DNA of 44,298 nt from NCBI GenBank assembly GCA_029577135.1, contig JARQPW010000020.1, positions 1 through 44,298 of the forward strand. The letters run 5' to 3'. The position numbers were made by a program, and so were the translations under genes. Source of the DNA: Acidimicrobiales bacterium. GTDB lineage: Bacteria > Actinomycetota > Acidimicrobiia > Acidimicrobiales > MedAcidi-G1. Positions 1-10,351 of the stretch are shown in pieces; position 1 is the stretch's first letter; every line of letters begins with the position of its first letter. The notes under the pieces were generated by a model, which saw only the letters and a program-made list of their open reading frames with translations, searched no databases and was not told the origin of the DNA.

Positions 1-126
1 TTCGACGCCGTCGAGGCGGACGGCCTCGCAACCGTCACGTCCCGCGAGCACGGCGAACACCTTCCGACGGCCGCCATCGGGGGCTGGGTGATCACGCTTC
101 GCAGGGTGGGCGACGTCGACGCCTGA
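1..126 (+). CDS. C-terminal end of an unidentified protein (partial)
   Basis: The first reading frame is open from the window edge to a TGA at 124-126 and gives 41 residues ending in VGDVDA. Third codon positions are almost all G or C, as in the real genes nearby, and the frame stops just before the convergent formate dehydrogenase gene. The fragment is too short to identify; the stretch GGWVITLRR looks like a C-terminal beta strand of a globular protein. I infer a real gene end from codon use and position only. Confidence 0.5.
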   Translation, partial: FDAVEADGLATVTSREHGEHLPTAAIGGWVITLRRVGDVDA

Positions 127-150
127 GGGCACGCGCCCGGGCCTCAACGA

Positions 151-1010
151 CTACGACTGTGCGTGCTGCCAGCCGAACCGGCCCTTGATGCAGAGGTGGC
201 CGTTCGTGACCGAGTGGTCGGCTGGCGAGGTCACCTTGACGATCTGCTCGTCCTGGACGTGGAGCTCGAGGTTGCAGCCCACGCCACAGAACGTGCAGAC
301 GGTGGTGGTGACGCTCTGGGCGTCCTCGTTCCAGGTGCCCTCCTCGCGCATGTCGTGCTCGGTCTTGAACACGAGTGCGCCCGTCGGGCAGACCCCGATG
401 CAGTTGCCGCAGTAGACACAGGCCGAGTCGGGCAGTGAGACGTCGAACTCGGTCGAGATGTGGGCACCGAAGCCCCGTCCGGCCGTGGCGATGGCAAACG
501 TGAACTGGGCATCCTCACCGCAGGCCTCGACGCACTTGTAGCAGAGGATGCAGCGCTCGTAGTCGCGGACGTAGAGGTCGTCCTGGACCTTTGGTGGCTG
601 CGCCACGGTGGCGATGTCGGCCTTGTCACCCATGCGGCCGGGATCGCAACCGTAGTGGTCCATCCAGGCGTGGACCTCGTCGTCTGCCCGATCGAGATCG
701 ACCGACGATGCGAGGAGTTCGAAGACCATCTTCCGGCTCGTGCGGACCCTCTCGGAGTCGGTGGCCACGACCATGCCGTCCTCCGCCCCCCGGGAGCAGG
801 AGGGCACGAGCACCCGCGAGTTCTCGACCTCGACGATGCACACGCGGCAGACGTTGACGGGCGTGAGGTTCTCGGCCCAGCACAGCGTGGGCGTGTCGAT
901 GCCCTCCTGGCGGCAGGCGTCGAGGATCGTCGACCCCTGCGGCACGCGCACAGCCTGTCCGTCGATGATCAGTTCGACGAGTGGCCGGGGATCGGCAACG
1001 GGGACAGCGT

Positions 1011-1014
<4 letters not shown>
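151..1014 (-). CDS. Formate dehydrogenase ferredoxin subunit carrying the split-off N-terminal Fe-S part of the alpha subunit
   Basis: This 287-residue electron-transfer protein should carry electrons between the molybdenum/tungsten site and the NADH module of a soluble NAD-linked formate dehydrogenase. It begins with a plant-type [2Fe-2S] domain (cysteines in TLCWAEN, VCRVCIVEV and VPSC), then a NuoG-like His/Cys region. Two [4Fe-4S] ferredoxin motifs follow (CILCYKCVEAC and CVYCGNCIGVC). The last roughly 50 residues are the Fe4S4 motif that normally opens the catalytic domain of FdhA (CTFCGVGC, then HLCIKGRFG). The protein stops right after this motif, and the catalytic remainder lies in a separate gene at 2794-4713. 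The start is ATG at 1014, overlapping the stop of the NuoEF gene by four bases (ATGA). A longer upstream reading is possible but would run deep into that gene. Function is confident; the split arrangement is unusual. Confidence 0.88.
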
Positions 1015-2793
<1,779 letters not shown>

Positions 2794-2801
<8 letters not shown>

Positions 2802-4713
2802 GGACCCCTGCCCCCAACTTGTCGATCCGGATGGCCGCCGCCTTGAACTCGGATGTCCCGGACTTGGGGTCGTAGGCGTCACAGGTCAACTGGTTGACAT
2901 CGGCCAACTCGGGGAAGTGGAACGTCGTGAACGCCAGCCCGAGCTGCAGGCTGGCGTCGATCGCCACGGTCATCTCGATGGAGCCACGGCGGGACGAGAC
3001 GCGGACCCGCTCCCCGGCCTCGACGCCGAGTGCGACGGCGTCCGCCGCCGACAGGTCGAGTGCCTCTCCCGAACGGAGCGGCGAGTTGTACTTGTCGGTC
3101 TGGACGCCGGTGTTGTACGCGTCGAGGACCCGACCGGTGGTGAGCCGCAGCGGGTACTCGTCGCTGAGCTCGTCGACCGGCGGCTTCCAAGGGACGCACG
3201 AGAACGGGGCGGGTCGTCCGCCCACCGGGTCCTCCCAGAGGCGACCGTGGAGGAACGGACTGCCGGGGTGGCCTTCCTCGGGGCAGGGCCACTGGATGCC
3301 GCCCTCGGCCTCGAGGCGCTCCCAGGACATGCCGGTGTGCATTGGCGAGAGCGAACGGAGTTCATCCCAGAGTTCCTCGGCGGTCGGCCGGCCCCAGTTG
3401 GTGGCGCCCATGCGCTCCGCGAGGTCGGCGATGATGTCGATCTCCTGGCGGGCCTGGCCGGGCGGGGGCACGGCGGCTCGGGTGCGCTGGACGCGGCGCT
3501 CGCTGTTGGTGACGGTGCCGTCGGACTCCGCCCACCCGAGGGCGGCCGGGAGGACCACGTCGGCCATCTGAGCGGTCCGGGTCATGAACACGTCCTGGAC
3601 CACCATCACATCTAGGTTCCCGAGCAGCCTGCGGGCGTGGCTGACATCGGCCTCGGAGTCGGCCGGGTTCTCGCCGATGACCCACAGGGCCTTGAGCTCG
3701 TCCCGGCCCATGGCCTCGAACATCTCGGTGAGGTTCCATCCGTTCTGGGCGGGGATCGCCGTACCGTAGGCCGCCTCGAACCTGGCCCGGGCCTCGTCGT
3801 CCTCGACATCCTGAAAGCCGGGCAGCTTGTTGGGCAGAGCGCCCATGTCGCCACCGCCCTGGACGTTGTTCTGTCCACGCAGCGGACAGAGGCCCGAACC
3901 CCAGCGGCCCACGTGGCCGGTGAGCAGGGACAGGTTGCACAGCGACAGCACGTTGTCGACCCCCGTGTGGTGCTCGGTGATGCCGAGCGTCCAGAGGATC
4001 TGGGCCATCGGCGCCGTGGCGTAGGCGTGCGCCATCTCGCGGATGGCCGGAGCCGGTACGCCGGTGACCTCCTCGGTGCGTTCGAGGGTCCACTCGTCGA
4101 CATAGGCGACGAACTCCTCGTAGCCTGTGGTGGCCCGGTCGACGAACTCGCGGTCGACCAGGCCGGCGGTGACGATCTCACGGGCGACCCCGTGGGCGAG
4201 CGCGATGTCGGTGCCCACGTTCAGGCCCAGCCAGACGTCGGCGAACCTGGCCGACGCCGAACGGCGCGGGTCGACCACCCACATCCGGGCGCCATTGCGG
4301 AGGCTCTGGAGGACGTGGTGGAAGAAGATGGGGTGTGCGGCACGCGCGTTGGAACCCCACAGCAGGATGACGTCGGCTTCCTCGACCTCCTGGTACGAGG
4401 AGGTACCTCCGCCTGCTCCGAAGACCGTCGCCAGACCGACGACGCTGGGAGCGTGTCAAGTTCGATTGCAGCTGTCGATGTTGTTCGAGCCGACGACGGT
4501 CCGGGCGAATCGCTGGACGGCGTAGTTCACCTCATTGGTCGTCTTCGAGCAACTGAAGATTCCGAAGGATGTGGGGCCGTGGGCGTCGATCACGCCGCGG
4601 AACCCGGCGGCGACCCGGTCGAGGGCCTCCTCCCAGGTGGCCTCGCGCAACCGGCCGTCGTCCCTGACCATCGGCGTGGTCAGGCGTTGGCTCCCCTGGC
4701 TCCCCTGGCTCAT
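2794..4713 (-). CDS. fdhA: Selenocysteine-containing formate dehydrogenase, catalytic subunit (TGA decoded at 4456-4458)
   Basis: Read through one in-frame TGA, this gene gives about 639 residues of a Mo/W-bis-MGD formate dehydrogenase. The TGA sits in SCNRT-Sec-HAPSVVGL, aligning with the Sec-His active site of E. coli FdhF (ARV-Sec-HGPSVAGL). The frame continues without a shift into long family blocks such as PVRGQNNVQG-like PLRGQNNVQG, GDMGALPNKLPG, VVQDVFMTRTAQMADVVLP, and a C-terminal molydopterin-binding domain (VRVSSRRGSIEM). The product lacks the usual N-terminal [4Fe-4S] cysteines, which are encoded at 151-1014. The start at 4713 follows GGGAG by five bases; an ATG at 4725 is possible. 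The gene sits 100 bases after caiD and overlaps the NuoEF gene. Expression requires SelA, SelB, SelC and SelD, none of which are in the window. An annotation pipeline would probably call two broken genes here. Confidence 0.92.
4426..4458 (-). promoter_or_regulatory. UGA selenocysteine codon plus bacterial SECIS hairpin
   Basis: On the coding strand the TGA (4458-4456) is followed by 11 bases and then a seven-pair stem, 4444-4438 with 4432-4426, closing a five-base loop GGTCT. One pair near the loop is T-G. Both the 11-base spacing and the GGUCU loop match what I recall of the E. coli fdhF SECIS element, where loop bases contact SelB. The pairing is seen directly; SelB recognition is inferred from the family. 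Confidence 0.87.
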
Positions 4714-4813
4714 CGCGTCTCCCATGGTTGGTCGTCCGGTGGCGCTCTCCCCGTGCAGCGCTCCAATCGCAACCTAGCGCAGCCGATCCGGTTCCGTTTT
4801 CCTCCCGGTGGGC

Positions 4814-5596
4814 CTATCGGCCCTGCCAGTGGGGGTCGCGTCCCTCGGTGAACGCCCGTGGACCCTCCGCGGCGTCCTCGGAGGCGAGCATGCTCTCGTA
4901 GGCGTCGAGTTGCCCGGACCGGAGGCGGGCGAACGCCTCGTCGAGGGTGAGCGAGCGCGTCGCACGGTCGACCGCAAGGACCGCCTCGACGGCGAGGGGT
5001 GCCGACGCCACGATGCGGGCGGCCATGGCGCGGGCCTCGTCCAGCAACCGGTCGGCGGGCACCACGGCGTTGACGAGACCCCACCGCAGCGCCTCGTCGG
5101 CCTCGAGCCGGCGGCCCGCGTACAGGACCTCGTTGGCGACCACCGGCGGAAGGATCCGCGGGAGGCGGATCGCCCCGGCGTCGGGGATGATGCCGAGTCC
5201 GGTCTCGGGCAGGAAGAAGGCGGCATGCTCGGCGGCGACCACCAGGTCGGCGGCGAGCGCGATCTCGAAGCCGCCGCCCACGGCCAGGCCGTTGACGGCG
5301 CAGATCACCGGCTTGTTCCTCCCGGGGAGCTCGGGAAAGCCGCCGAAGCCGCCCTCCCCGTAGTCGGCCTCGAACGCCTCGCCAGCGGCTGCGGCGTCGA
5401 GGTCCCACCCGGCAGAGAAGAACCGCTCTCCGGCGCCGGTGAAGATGGCGACGCGCAGTTCGGGGTCGTCGCGAAAGCCGGCGAAGACCCCACTCAACTC
5501 CCTGCTGGTGGCGGCGTCGATGGCGTTGGCCTTCGGTCGGTCGAGCACGACCTCGAGCACCCCATCGTGGCGGGTGGCGGTCACTGCGCTACCCAT
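4814..5596 (-). CDS. caiD: CaiD-like crotonobetainyl-CoA hydratase
   Basis: This 260-residue crotonase-fold protein resembles E. coli CaiD along its whole length. Shared stretches include LDRPKANAIDA, the oxyanion-hole strand GAGERFFSAGWDL (CaiD has GAGEKFFSAGWDL), GGGFEIALAAD, and a C-terminus close to CaiD's FAEKRDPVWKGR. The two active-site glutamates fall at positions 111 and 131, as in CaiD. It should interconvert crotonobetainyl-CoA and carnitinyl-CoA in the cytoplasm. The start ATG at 5596 has a strong AGGAGG and overlaps the end of the acyl-CoA synthetase gene by eight bases. Next to an acyl-CoA dehydrogenase and a carnitine dehydrogenase, it most likely works in gamma-butyrobetaine or crotonobetaine oxidation. 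A general short-chain enoyl-CoA hydratase is possible but less likely. Confidence 0.88.
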   Translation of the reverse strand: MGSAVTATRHDGVLEVVLDRPKANAIDAATSRELSGVFAGFRDDPELRVAIFTGAGERFFSAGWDLDAAAAGEAFEADYGEGGFGGFPELPGRNKPVICAVNGLAVGGGFEIALAADLVVAAEHAAFFLPETGLGIIPDAGAIRLPRILPPVVANEVLYAGRRLEADEALRWGLVNAVVPADRLLDEARAMAARIVASAPLAVEAVLAVDRATRSLTLDEAFARLRSGQLDAYESMLASEDAAEGPRAFTEGRDPHWQGR

Positions 5597-7616
5597 GCCG
5601 CCTCCTCTCGATCGTGACGAGGGCGTCGGCGACGACGGCCCCGGACGGACGGGCCAACAACGGGTTGACCTCGACCTCGACGAGTTCCGGCTTCTCGAGC
5701 ACCAGGCGTTGCAGTCGTTCCACGACCGTGATGATCGCATCGATGTCGGCCGCTGGTCGACCGCGGTGTCCCGAGAGCAACGGGCCGACGCCGAGCCCGA
5801 CGAGCGCACGACGGACGTCATCGGCATCGACCGGGAGCAGCAACGACGTCGTGTCGCGCACGACCTCGACGAGCGAGCCTCCCGCTCCGAGCGTCAGCAG
5901 CCAACCCACCGGGGGCTCGCGGCGGATGTCCACCAGCAGTTCGGCGACGGAATCCCCCACGTACTCCTCGACGAGGACGCGACCACCCAGTCGCCCGGCC
6001 ACCGCCGCCACGGCATCGGCGTCGCGCAGGTCGAGGACGACACCGCCCACATCGCTCTTGTGGACGATCCCGGTCACCTTGACGACGACCGGGAAGCCGA
6101 TCCGTTCGGCGGCTTCGGCAGCGCCGGCCGCCTCGACCTCCTCGCCGACGGGGACCGGCAGTCCGGCGGCGGCAAGCAGGTGCCCGGCCTCGCACCCGGG
6201 CAGGACCTCGACCCCCTCGATCGTTCCGCGAACAGGTTCCGGGATGCACGGAGCCACGTGGCTCCCCCATCGCGCGGCCGCTTCGAGTCCGAGGAGGGCG
6301 GCATCGACGCCGCGCACCGGCACGAGGCCCTGCTCGACCGAGGCCGCCTCGACCGACGTGGGGATGTTCTCCGCCATGGTCCCGACGACCAGTCCCGTGG
6401 TTCCCGTGGCTCGGCTGGCAGCGCCGAAGGCTCGGAGCGTCGGCCACCAACTCGAGTCGTCGAGGTCCTCCCTCGGGAAGTCCAGCACCAGCATCGCCGC
6501 ATCGGACGGCCCATCGAGCACTGCTGTGAAGCAGTCGACCAGGCGTTCCTCGTCGCCCCAGATGAAGGTGTGGTAGTCGAGTGGATTCGAGATCGAGACG
6601 AACTCCGACAGGGTGGCCCCGATGCGCTGTGCCTGGTCCGCCTCGAAGTCCGGGAACTCGACGTCGAGCGACTCGGCCCGGTCGGCGACGACGGAGGCCT
6701 CGCCGCCGGAACAACTCATGCTCACGAGCCGGTTCCCCGGGAGCGGCCCCACCGAGTCGAGCACCAGGAGGGTGTCGAGCAGCCCGGGAACGGACTCGAC
6801 CCGGTGCACGCCGAGTCGGTCGAAGAGGGCCCCGTAGGCGGAGTCGCTGCCGACGATCGACCCGGTGTGCGAGACGGCGATCTCCGCACCGGACGCCGAC
6901 GTTCCGGTCTTGAGGACGACGACCGGGATGCCACGCTCCGAGGCCACGAGACAGGCTGCCGAGAACCGCCGGACGTCGTGCAGCGCCTCGACGTGGAGTC
7001 CGATGGCCGTCACCGACGGTTCGGTGGCCAACGCCTCGACGCAGTCCTCGATGCCGATGGATGCCTGGTTCCCCAGAGTGAGCAGGTGCGCGATCGGCAT
7101 CGGCCGCGACTGCATCGTGAGGTTGAGCCCGATGTTGCCGCTCTGGGTGACGAGGGCGATACCGCTTCCGGTGCGGGCGAGGCCCTGCTGGTCGGGCCAC
7201 AGGGCAGCGCCCACCGTCGCCGAGATGGTGCCATAGCAGTTCGGGCCGATCACCGGCATGTCGCCCGCGACGCCGACCAGTTCGTCCTGAAGTGCAGCGC
7301 CCTCCTCGCCCACCTCGGCGAAGCCGGAGGCGTAGCAGACGGCCGCACCGGCGCCCATCGCCGACAGGCGGGCAACCACGTCGACCGTGGCTGTCCGGTT
7401 CACGGCGACGAGGACGGCATCCGGTGCGCCCGGGAGGTCGTCGACGCTCGGGAACGCCTGCAGGCCGCACACCTCGTCCCTCGTCGGATGCACCGGCCAG
7501 AGGTCACCCTCGAATCCGAGGGCCCGGCACTGCCCGATGGCGACCTCCGCTGGGCGCCCGCCGACGAATGCCAGCGACCGGGGGGCCAGCAGCCGGTCCA
7601 GCGAGCGCTCAGTCAC
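5589..7616 (-). CDS. NDP-forming acyl-CoA synthetase, fused alpha-beta (candidate betaine-CoA ligase)
   Basis: The 675-residue protein joins the CoA-binding and succinyl-CoA-ligase-like domains of the alpha part (about 1-440) to a C-terminal ATP-grasp domain (about 470-675). Visible features are the CoA-binding start LAPRSLAFVGG, IGPNCYG, VTQSGNIG, the phosphohistidine loop SHTGSIVGSD, and the ATP-grasp strand GFPVVVKVTG followed by HKSDVGGVVLDL. The family makes or breaks acyl-CoA with ADP or GDP plus phosphate, so it is reversible. In this operon it could activate gamma-butyrobetaine or crotonobetaine, or release carnitine from carnitinyl-CoA with ATP formation; this is inferred from context. 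The start is GTG at 7616, 24 bases after the acyl-CoA dehydrogenase gene; no strong ribosome site is seen. Confidence 0.85.
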   Translation of the reverse strand: MTERSLDRLLAPRSLAFVGGRPAEVAIGQCRALGFEGDLWPVHPTRDEVCGLQAFPSVDDLPGAPDAVLVAVNRTATVDVVARLSAMGAGAAVCYASGFAEVGEEGAALQDELVGVAGDMPVIGPNCYGTISATVGAALWPDQQGLARTGSGIALVTQSGNIGLNLTMQSRPMPIAHLLTLGNQASIGIEDCVEALATEPSVTAIGLHVEALHDVRRFSAACLVASERGIPVVVLKTGTSASGAEIAVSHTGSIVGSDSAYGALFDRLGVHRVESVPGLLDTLLVLDSVGPLPGNRLVSMSCSGGEASVVADRAESLDVEFPDFEADQAQRIGATLSEFVSISNPLDYHTFIWGDEERLVDCFTAVLDGPSDAAMLVLDFPREDLDDSSWWPTLRAFGAASRATGTTGLVVGTMAENIPTSVEAASVEQGLVPVRGVDAALLGLEAAARWGSHVAPCIPEPVRGTIEGVEVLPGCEAGHLLAAAGLPVPVGEEVEAAGAAEAAERIGFPVVVKVTGIVHKSDVGGVVLDLRDADAVAAVAGRLGGRVLVEEYVGDSVAELLVDIRREPPVGWLLTLGAGGSLVEVVRDTTSLLLPVDADDVRRALVGLGVGPLLSGHRGRPAADIDAIITVVERLQRLVLEKPELVEVEVNPLLARPSGAVVADALVTIERRRHG

Positions 7617-7640
7617 GGGGCGAAGACCGGTGGCCGGGGC

Positions 7641-8801
7641 TCAGGCGCCGAGGGGGCGGAGCAGTTGCCGGCTGACGATGTGCCGTTGGATCTCGCTGGT
7701 GCCGTCCCAGATGCGGTCGACCCGGGCATCGCGCCAGATCCGCTCGAGCGGCAACTCGTCCATGAGCCCCATGCCGCCGAGGACCTGGATGGCCTCGTCG
7801 GCGACGAACTGCAGCATCTCGGTGGCCGAGATCTTGGCCATGGCCGCGTCGCCGTCGGTCATCCGGCCCTGGTCCATGAGCCACGCCGCCCGGTAGGTCA
7901 TGAGCTCGGCCTCGAACAGCTTGGTCTGCATGTCGGCGAGCTTGAACGACACGGCCTGGAACTTGCCGATCTTCTGGCCGAACTGCTCCCGGTCGGCGGC
8001 CCACTCGAGCGCCACCCGGAACGCCCGGTCGGCCCGTCCTAAGCAGATCGCCGCCACCTGCAGCCGGGTCGCCCCGAGCCACTCGTTGGCCACGTCGAAG
8101 CCGCGGTGCTCCTCGCCGAGGACCTTCGACGCCGACACCCGACAGTCGTCGAAGTTGAGGATCATGTTGTGGTAGCCGCGGTTCGAGACGCAGTTGTAGC
8201 CGGGGGCCACCTCCAGCCCGGGCGTGTCGTGGTCGACGAGGAACGAGGTGATCAGCTTCTTCGGTCCACGCGGGGTCTCTTCCTCACCCGTTGCCGCGAA
8301 GAGGATCGTGTAGTCGGCCAGGTCGGCGTGGCTGATGAAGTGCTTGGTGCCGTTGACCACATAGTCGTCGCCGTCCCGCTCGGCACGACAGGTCATGCCG
8401 CGCACATCGGAGCCGGCACCGGGTTCGCTCATGGCGAGGCAGTCGACCCGCTCGCCGCGGATCGTGGGCAGCAGGTACTCGTCGACCTGGTCGCCGGTAC
8501 AGGCCTGGAGGATGTTGGACGGCCGGGCGACGATGTAGTGGAGGGCGTACTGCGTCCAGCCGAACGCACGGTCGACCATCGCCATCGTGGCGTTGTCGAG
8601 GCCCCCACCGCCGAGCTCGGCCGGCATGTTGGCGGCGTAGATGCCTGCGGTGAGCGCCTTGTCCCTGATCTGTCCGACGAGCTCCGGTGGCACGTCGCCG
8701 AGCCGTTCGACCTCGTCCTCGTGCGGGACGAGCTCACGCTCGACGAACGTGCGGACCGTGTCGACGATCATCTCCTGTTCGTCGGATGGTGCGAAGTCCA
8801 T
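7641..8801 (-). CDS. Acyl-CoA dehydrogenase (candidate gamma-butyrobetainyl-CoA dehydrogenase)
   Basis: The 386-residue flavoprotein has the standard order of N-terminal helical domain, beta domain with LAMSEPGAGSDVRGM, and C-terminal helical domain with ATRLQVAAICLGRADRAF and ADREQFGQKIGKFQAV. It should oxidise an acyl-CoA to the 2-enoyl-CoA and pass electrons to ETF, whose two genes are at 15709-17447. Between a CaiD homologue and a carnitine dehydrogenase, gamma-butyrobetainyl-CoA is the likely substrate (inference). The usual catalytic glutamate position near the C-terminus reads RIWDGTSEIQR, with aspartate 366 where most family members have glutamate. The start is ATG at 8801, 15 bases after the preceding gene. 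Confidence 0.88.
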   Translation of the reverse strand: MDFAPSDEQEMIVDTVRTFVERELVPHEDEVERLGDVPPELVGQIRDKALTAGIYAANMPAELGGGGLDNATMAMVDRAFGWTQYALHYIVARPSNILQACTGDQVDEYLLPTIRGERVDCLAMSEPGAGSDVRGMTCRAERDGDDYVVNGTKHFISHADLADYTILFAATGEEETPRGPKKLITSFLVDHDTPGLEVAPGYNCVSNRGYHNMILNFDDCRVSASKVLGEEHRGFDVANEWLGATRLQVAAICLGRADRAFRVALEWAADREQFGQKIGKFQAVSFKLADMQTKLFEAELMTYRAAWLMDQGRMTDGDAAMAKISATEMLQFVADEAIQVLGGMGLMDELPLERIWRDARVDRIWDGTSEIQRHIVSRQLLRPLGA

Positions 8802-8816
8802 GGCGTGCTCCCGGGG

Positions 8817-10298
8817 TCAGCCGAACGACATCACACGCCCCACCTGGGGTGGGACGGGAAGGTCGGCGTGGGCAGAGGCGGCCGCTGCCAGGACGGCTGC
8901 GGGTCGACCGTGGATCGGTGCGGTGTGACCGGTGTCGGTGTCGACATGGAGCAGCATCTGCTCGGTCGTGGCCAGCAGTTCACCGGTCTCGGCGTGCTCC
9001 ATGGCGTGGAACAGGTGGAGCCGCTTGGCATCGACGCCGAGCACCTGGGTCGTGATCCGGAGCGGATCGCCGAGCGACGCCTCCCTGAGGTAGTTGATGT
9101 GCGTCTCGACGGTGAAGAACGTGCTGCCGGAGTCCCGGTACTCCTCGTCGATGCCGATGAAGCGGAACAACTTGTCGGACGCCCACCCGAAGGCGGTCAG
9201 GAACGCCCATTCGGACATGTGGCCGTTGTAGTCGACCCAGTCGGGCTCGACCTCACCCCGGTAGAGGTCGAGCGGGGCAGCCACGTCGTCGCCCTCGGCC
9301 CACGGAGCCGCGATCGACGCTGCATGGATGCGGGCCTCCCGCTCGGCGACGATCCGACCCGCCCCGAGGTCGAGCGGGCGCAGGGCGCGCATCACGTTGA
9401 TGACGTAGTCGTCGCGCAGGCGCTCGAGTTCGGCGATCGGACGCCCATCGGCCTGTTCCAGACAGCCGTCGGCCATCGACTCCACCAGGTCGTCGGTGAG
9501 CTCGGGGGCGACCAACCTCGTCCACGGCAGCTTCAGCGTCGGACCGAACTGGCGAAGCATGTGTCGCATGCCCTGTTCACCGCCGGCCAGGTGGAAGGTG
9601 AGGTTGGTGCCCATGCCGGCCCAACGCAGTCCGGGCCCGTAGGTGACGGCGTCGTCCAGTTCGGCCGTCGTGGCGACGCCGTCGTTGACGAGGTGGAGGA
9701 CCTCACGCCAGAGCGCCTCCTGGAGCCGGTCGGAGAGGTAGCCCTCGATCTCGGTGCGTACGAGGAGCGGATACATCACGAGGTCGTCGTAGTGGACCCG
9801 GGCCGCCTCCACCGCTTCCGCGGAGGTCTGCCCGCCGGCGACGATCTCGACCAGGGGCAGCAGGTGGACGGGGTTGAAGGGGTGGCCGATCAGGACACGT
9901 TCGGGATGCTCACAGCCCTCCTGGAGGCGGGTCGGAAGCAGGCCGGACGAACTCGAGGCGATGACGACCGAGGGGTCCGAGTGGGCGGCTAGCGCCTGCA
10001 GGAGGGGCCGCTTGACGCCCTCGTCCTCGGGAGCGTTCTCCTGGATCCAGTCGACGCGCTCGGCCAGCTCCTCGGCGGTCGCCGTGAAGTCGAGGCGACA
10101 CCGGTCGGCGCCGGGGAACAGTCCGAGTCGTGTCGCAGAGGGCCACGCCCGCTCGACCGCCGCTCGCAGGCGCTCCTCGGCTCCCGGAGCGGGATCCCAG
10201 GCCACGATGTCGTGCCCGCGGGCCAGCGACCGGACCGCCCACCCTGCACCGATCACGCCGGTTCCCACGACCCCGATGGTTCGCCTCACGTCGGTCAT
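8817..10298 (-). CDS. lcdH: Carnitine 3-dehydrogenase fused to a betainyl-CoA thioesterase domain
   Basis: This 493-residue protein should oxidise L-carnitine to 3-dehydrocarnitine with NAD+ and, through its second domain, hydrolyse betainyl-CoA to glycine betaine. Residues 1 to about 330 are a 3-hydroxyacyl-CoA dehydrogenase fold: GVVGTGVIGAGW for NAD, then SSSSGLLPT and GHPFNPVHLLPLVEIV. About 345-493 is a hot-dog 4HBT thioesterase with the active-site strand DWVDYNGHMSE. Fused dehydrogenase-thioesterase proteins are known for bacterial L-carnitine dehydrogenases. I chose ATG at 10298 because GGAGGGG lies ten bases upstream and the Rossmann fold begins at once; a longer frame exists from 10355. 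The gene follows the BKACE gene by 53 bases, and the enzyme acts just before and just after it in the pathway. Confidence 0.9.
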   Translation of the reverse strand: MTDVRRTIGVVGTGVIGAGWAVRSLARGHDIVAWDPAPGAEERLRAAVERAWPSATRLGLFPGADRCRLDFTATAEELAERVDWIQENAPEDEGVKRPLLQALAAHSDPSVVIASSSSGLLPTRLQEGCEHPERVLIGHPFNPVHLLPLVEIVAGGQTSAEAVEAARVHYDDLVMYPLLVRTEIEGYLSDRLQEALWREVLHLVNDGVATTAELDDAVTYGPGLRWAGMGTNLTFHLAGGEQGMRHMLRQFGPTLKLPWTRLVAPELTDDLVESMADGCLEQADGRPIAELERLRDDYVINVMRALRPLDLGAGRIVAEREARIHAASIAAPWAEGDDVAAPLDLYRGEVEPDWVDYNGHMSEWAFLTAFGWASDKLFRFIGIDEEYRDSGSTFFTVETHINYLREASLGDPLRITTQVLGVDAKRLHLFHAMEHAETGELLATTEQMLLHVDTDTGHTAPIHGRPAAVLAAAASAHADLPVPPQVGRVMSFG

Positions 10299-10351
10299 TC
10301 GCGTCGTGCCCCTCCTCATCATGGCAGCGTCGATGCAGGTGCTCGGGCGGT

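Noticed and set aside
4284-4725. The fdhA catalytic gene as a frameshifted or nonsense-broken pseudogene
   Set aside because: The frame is continuous on both sides of a single TGA placed at the known selenocysteine site, with a matching SECIS-like hairpin.
5439-8042. An 867-residue plus-strand open frame
   Set aside because: It lies opposite the acyl-CoA synthetase and dehydrogenase genes and has the charged, low-information composition of an antisense frame.
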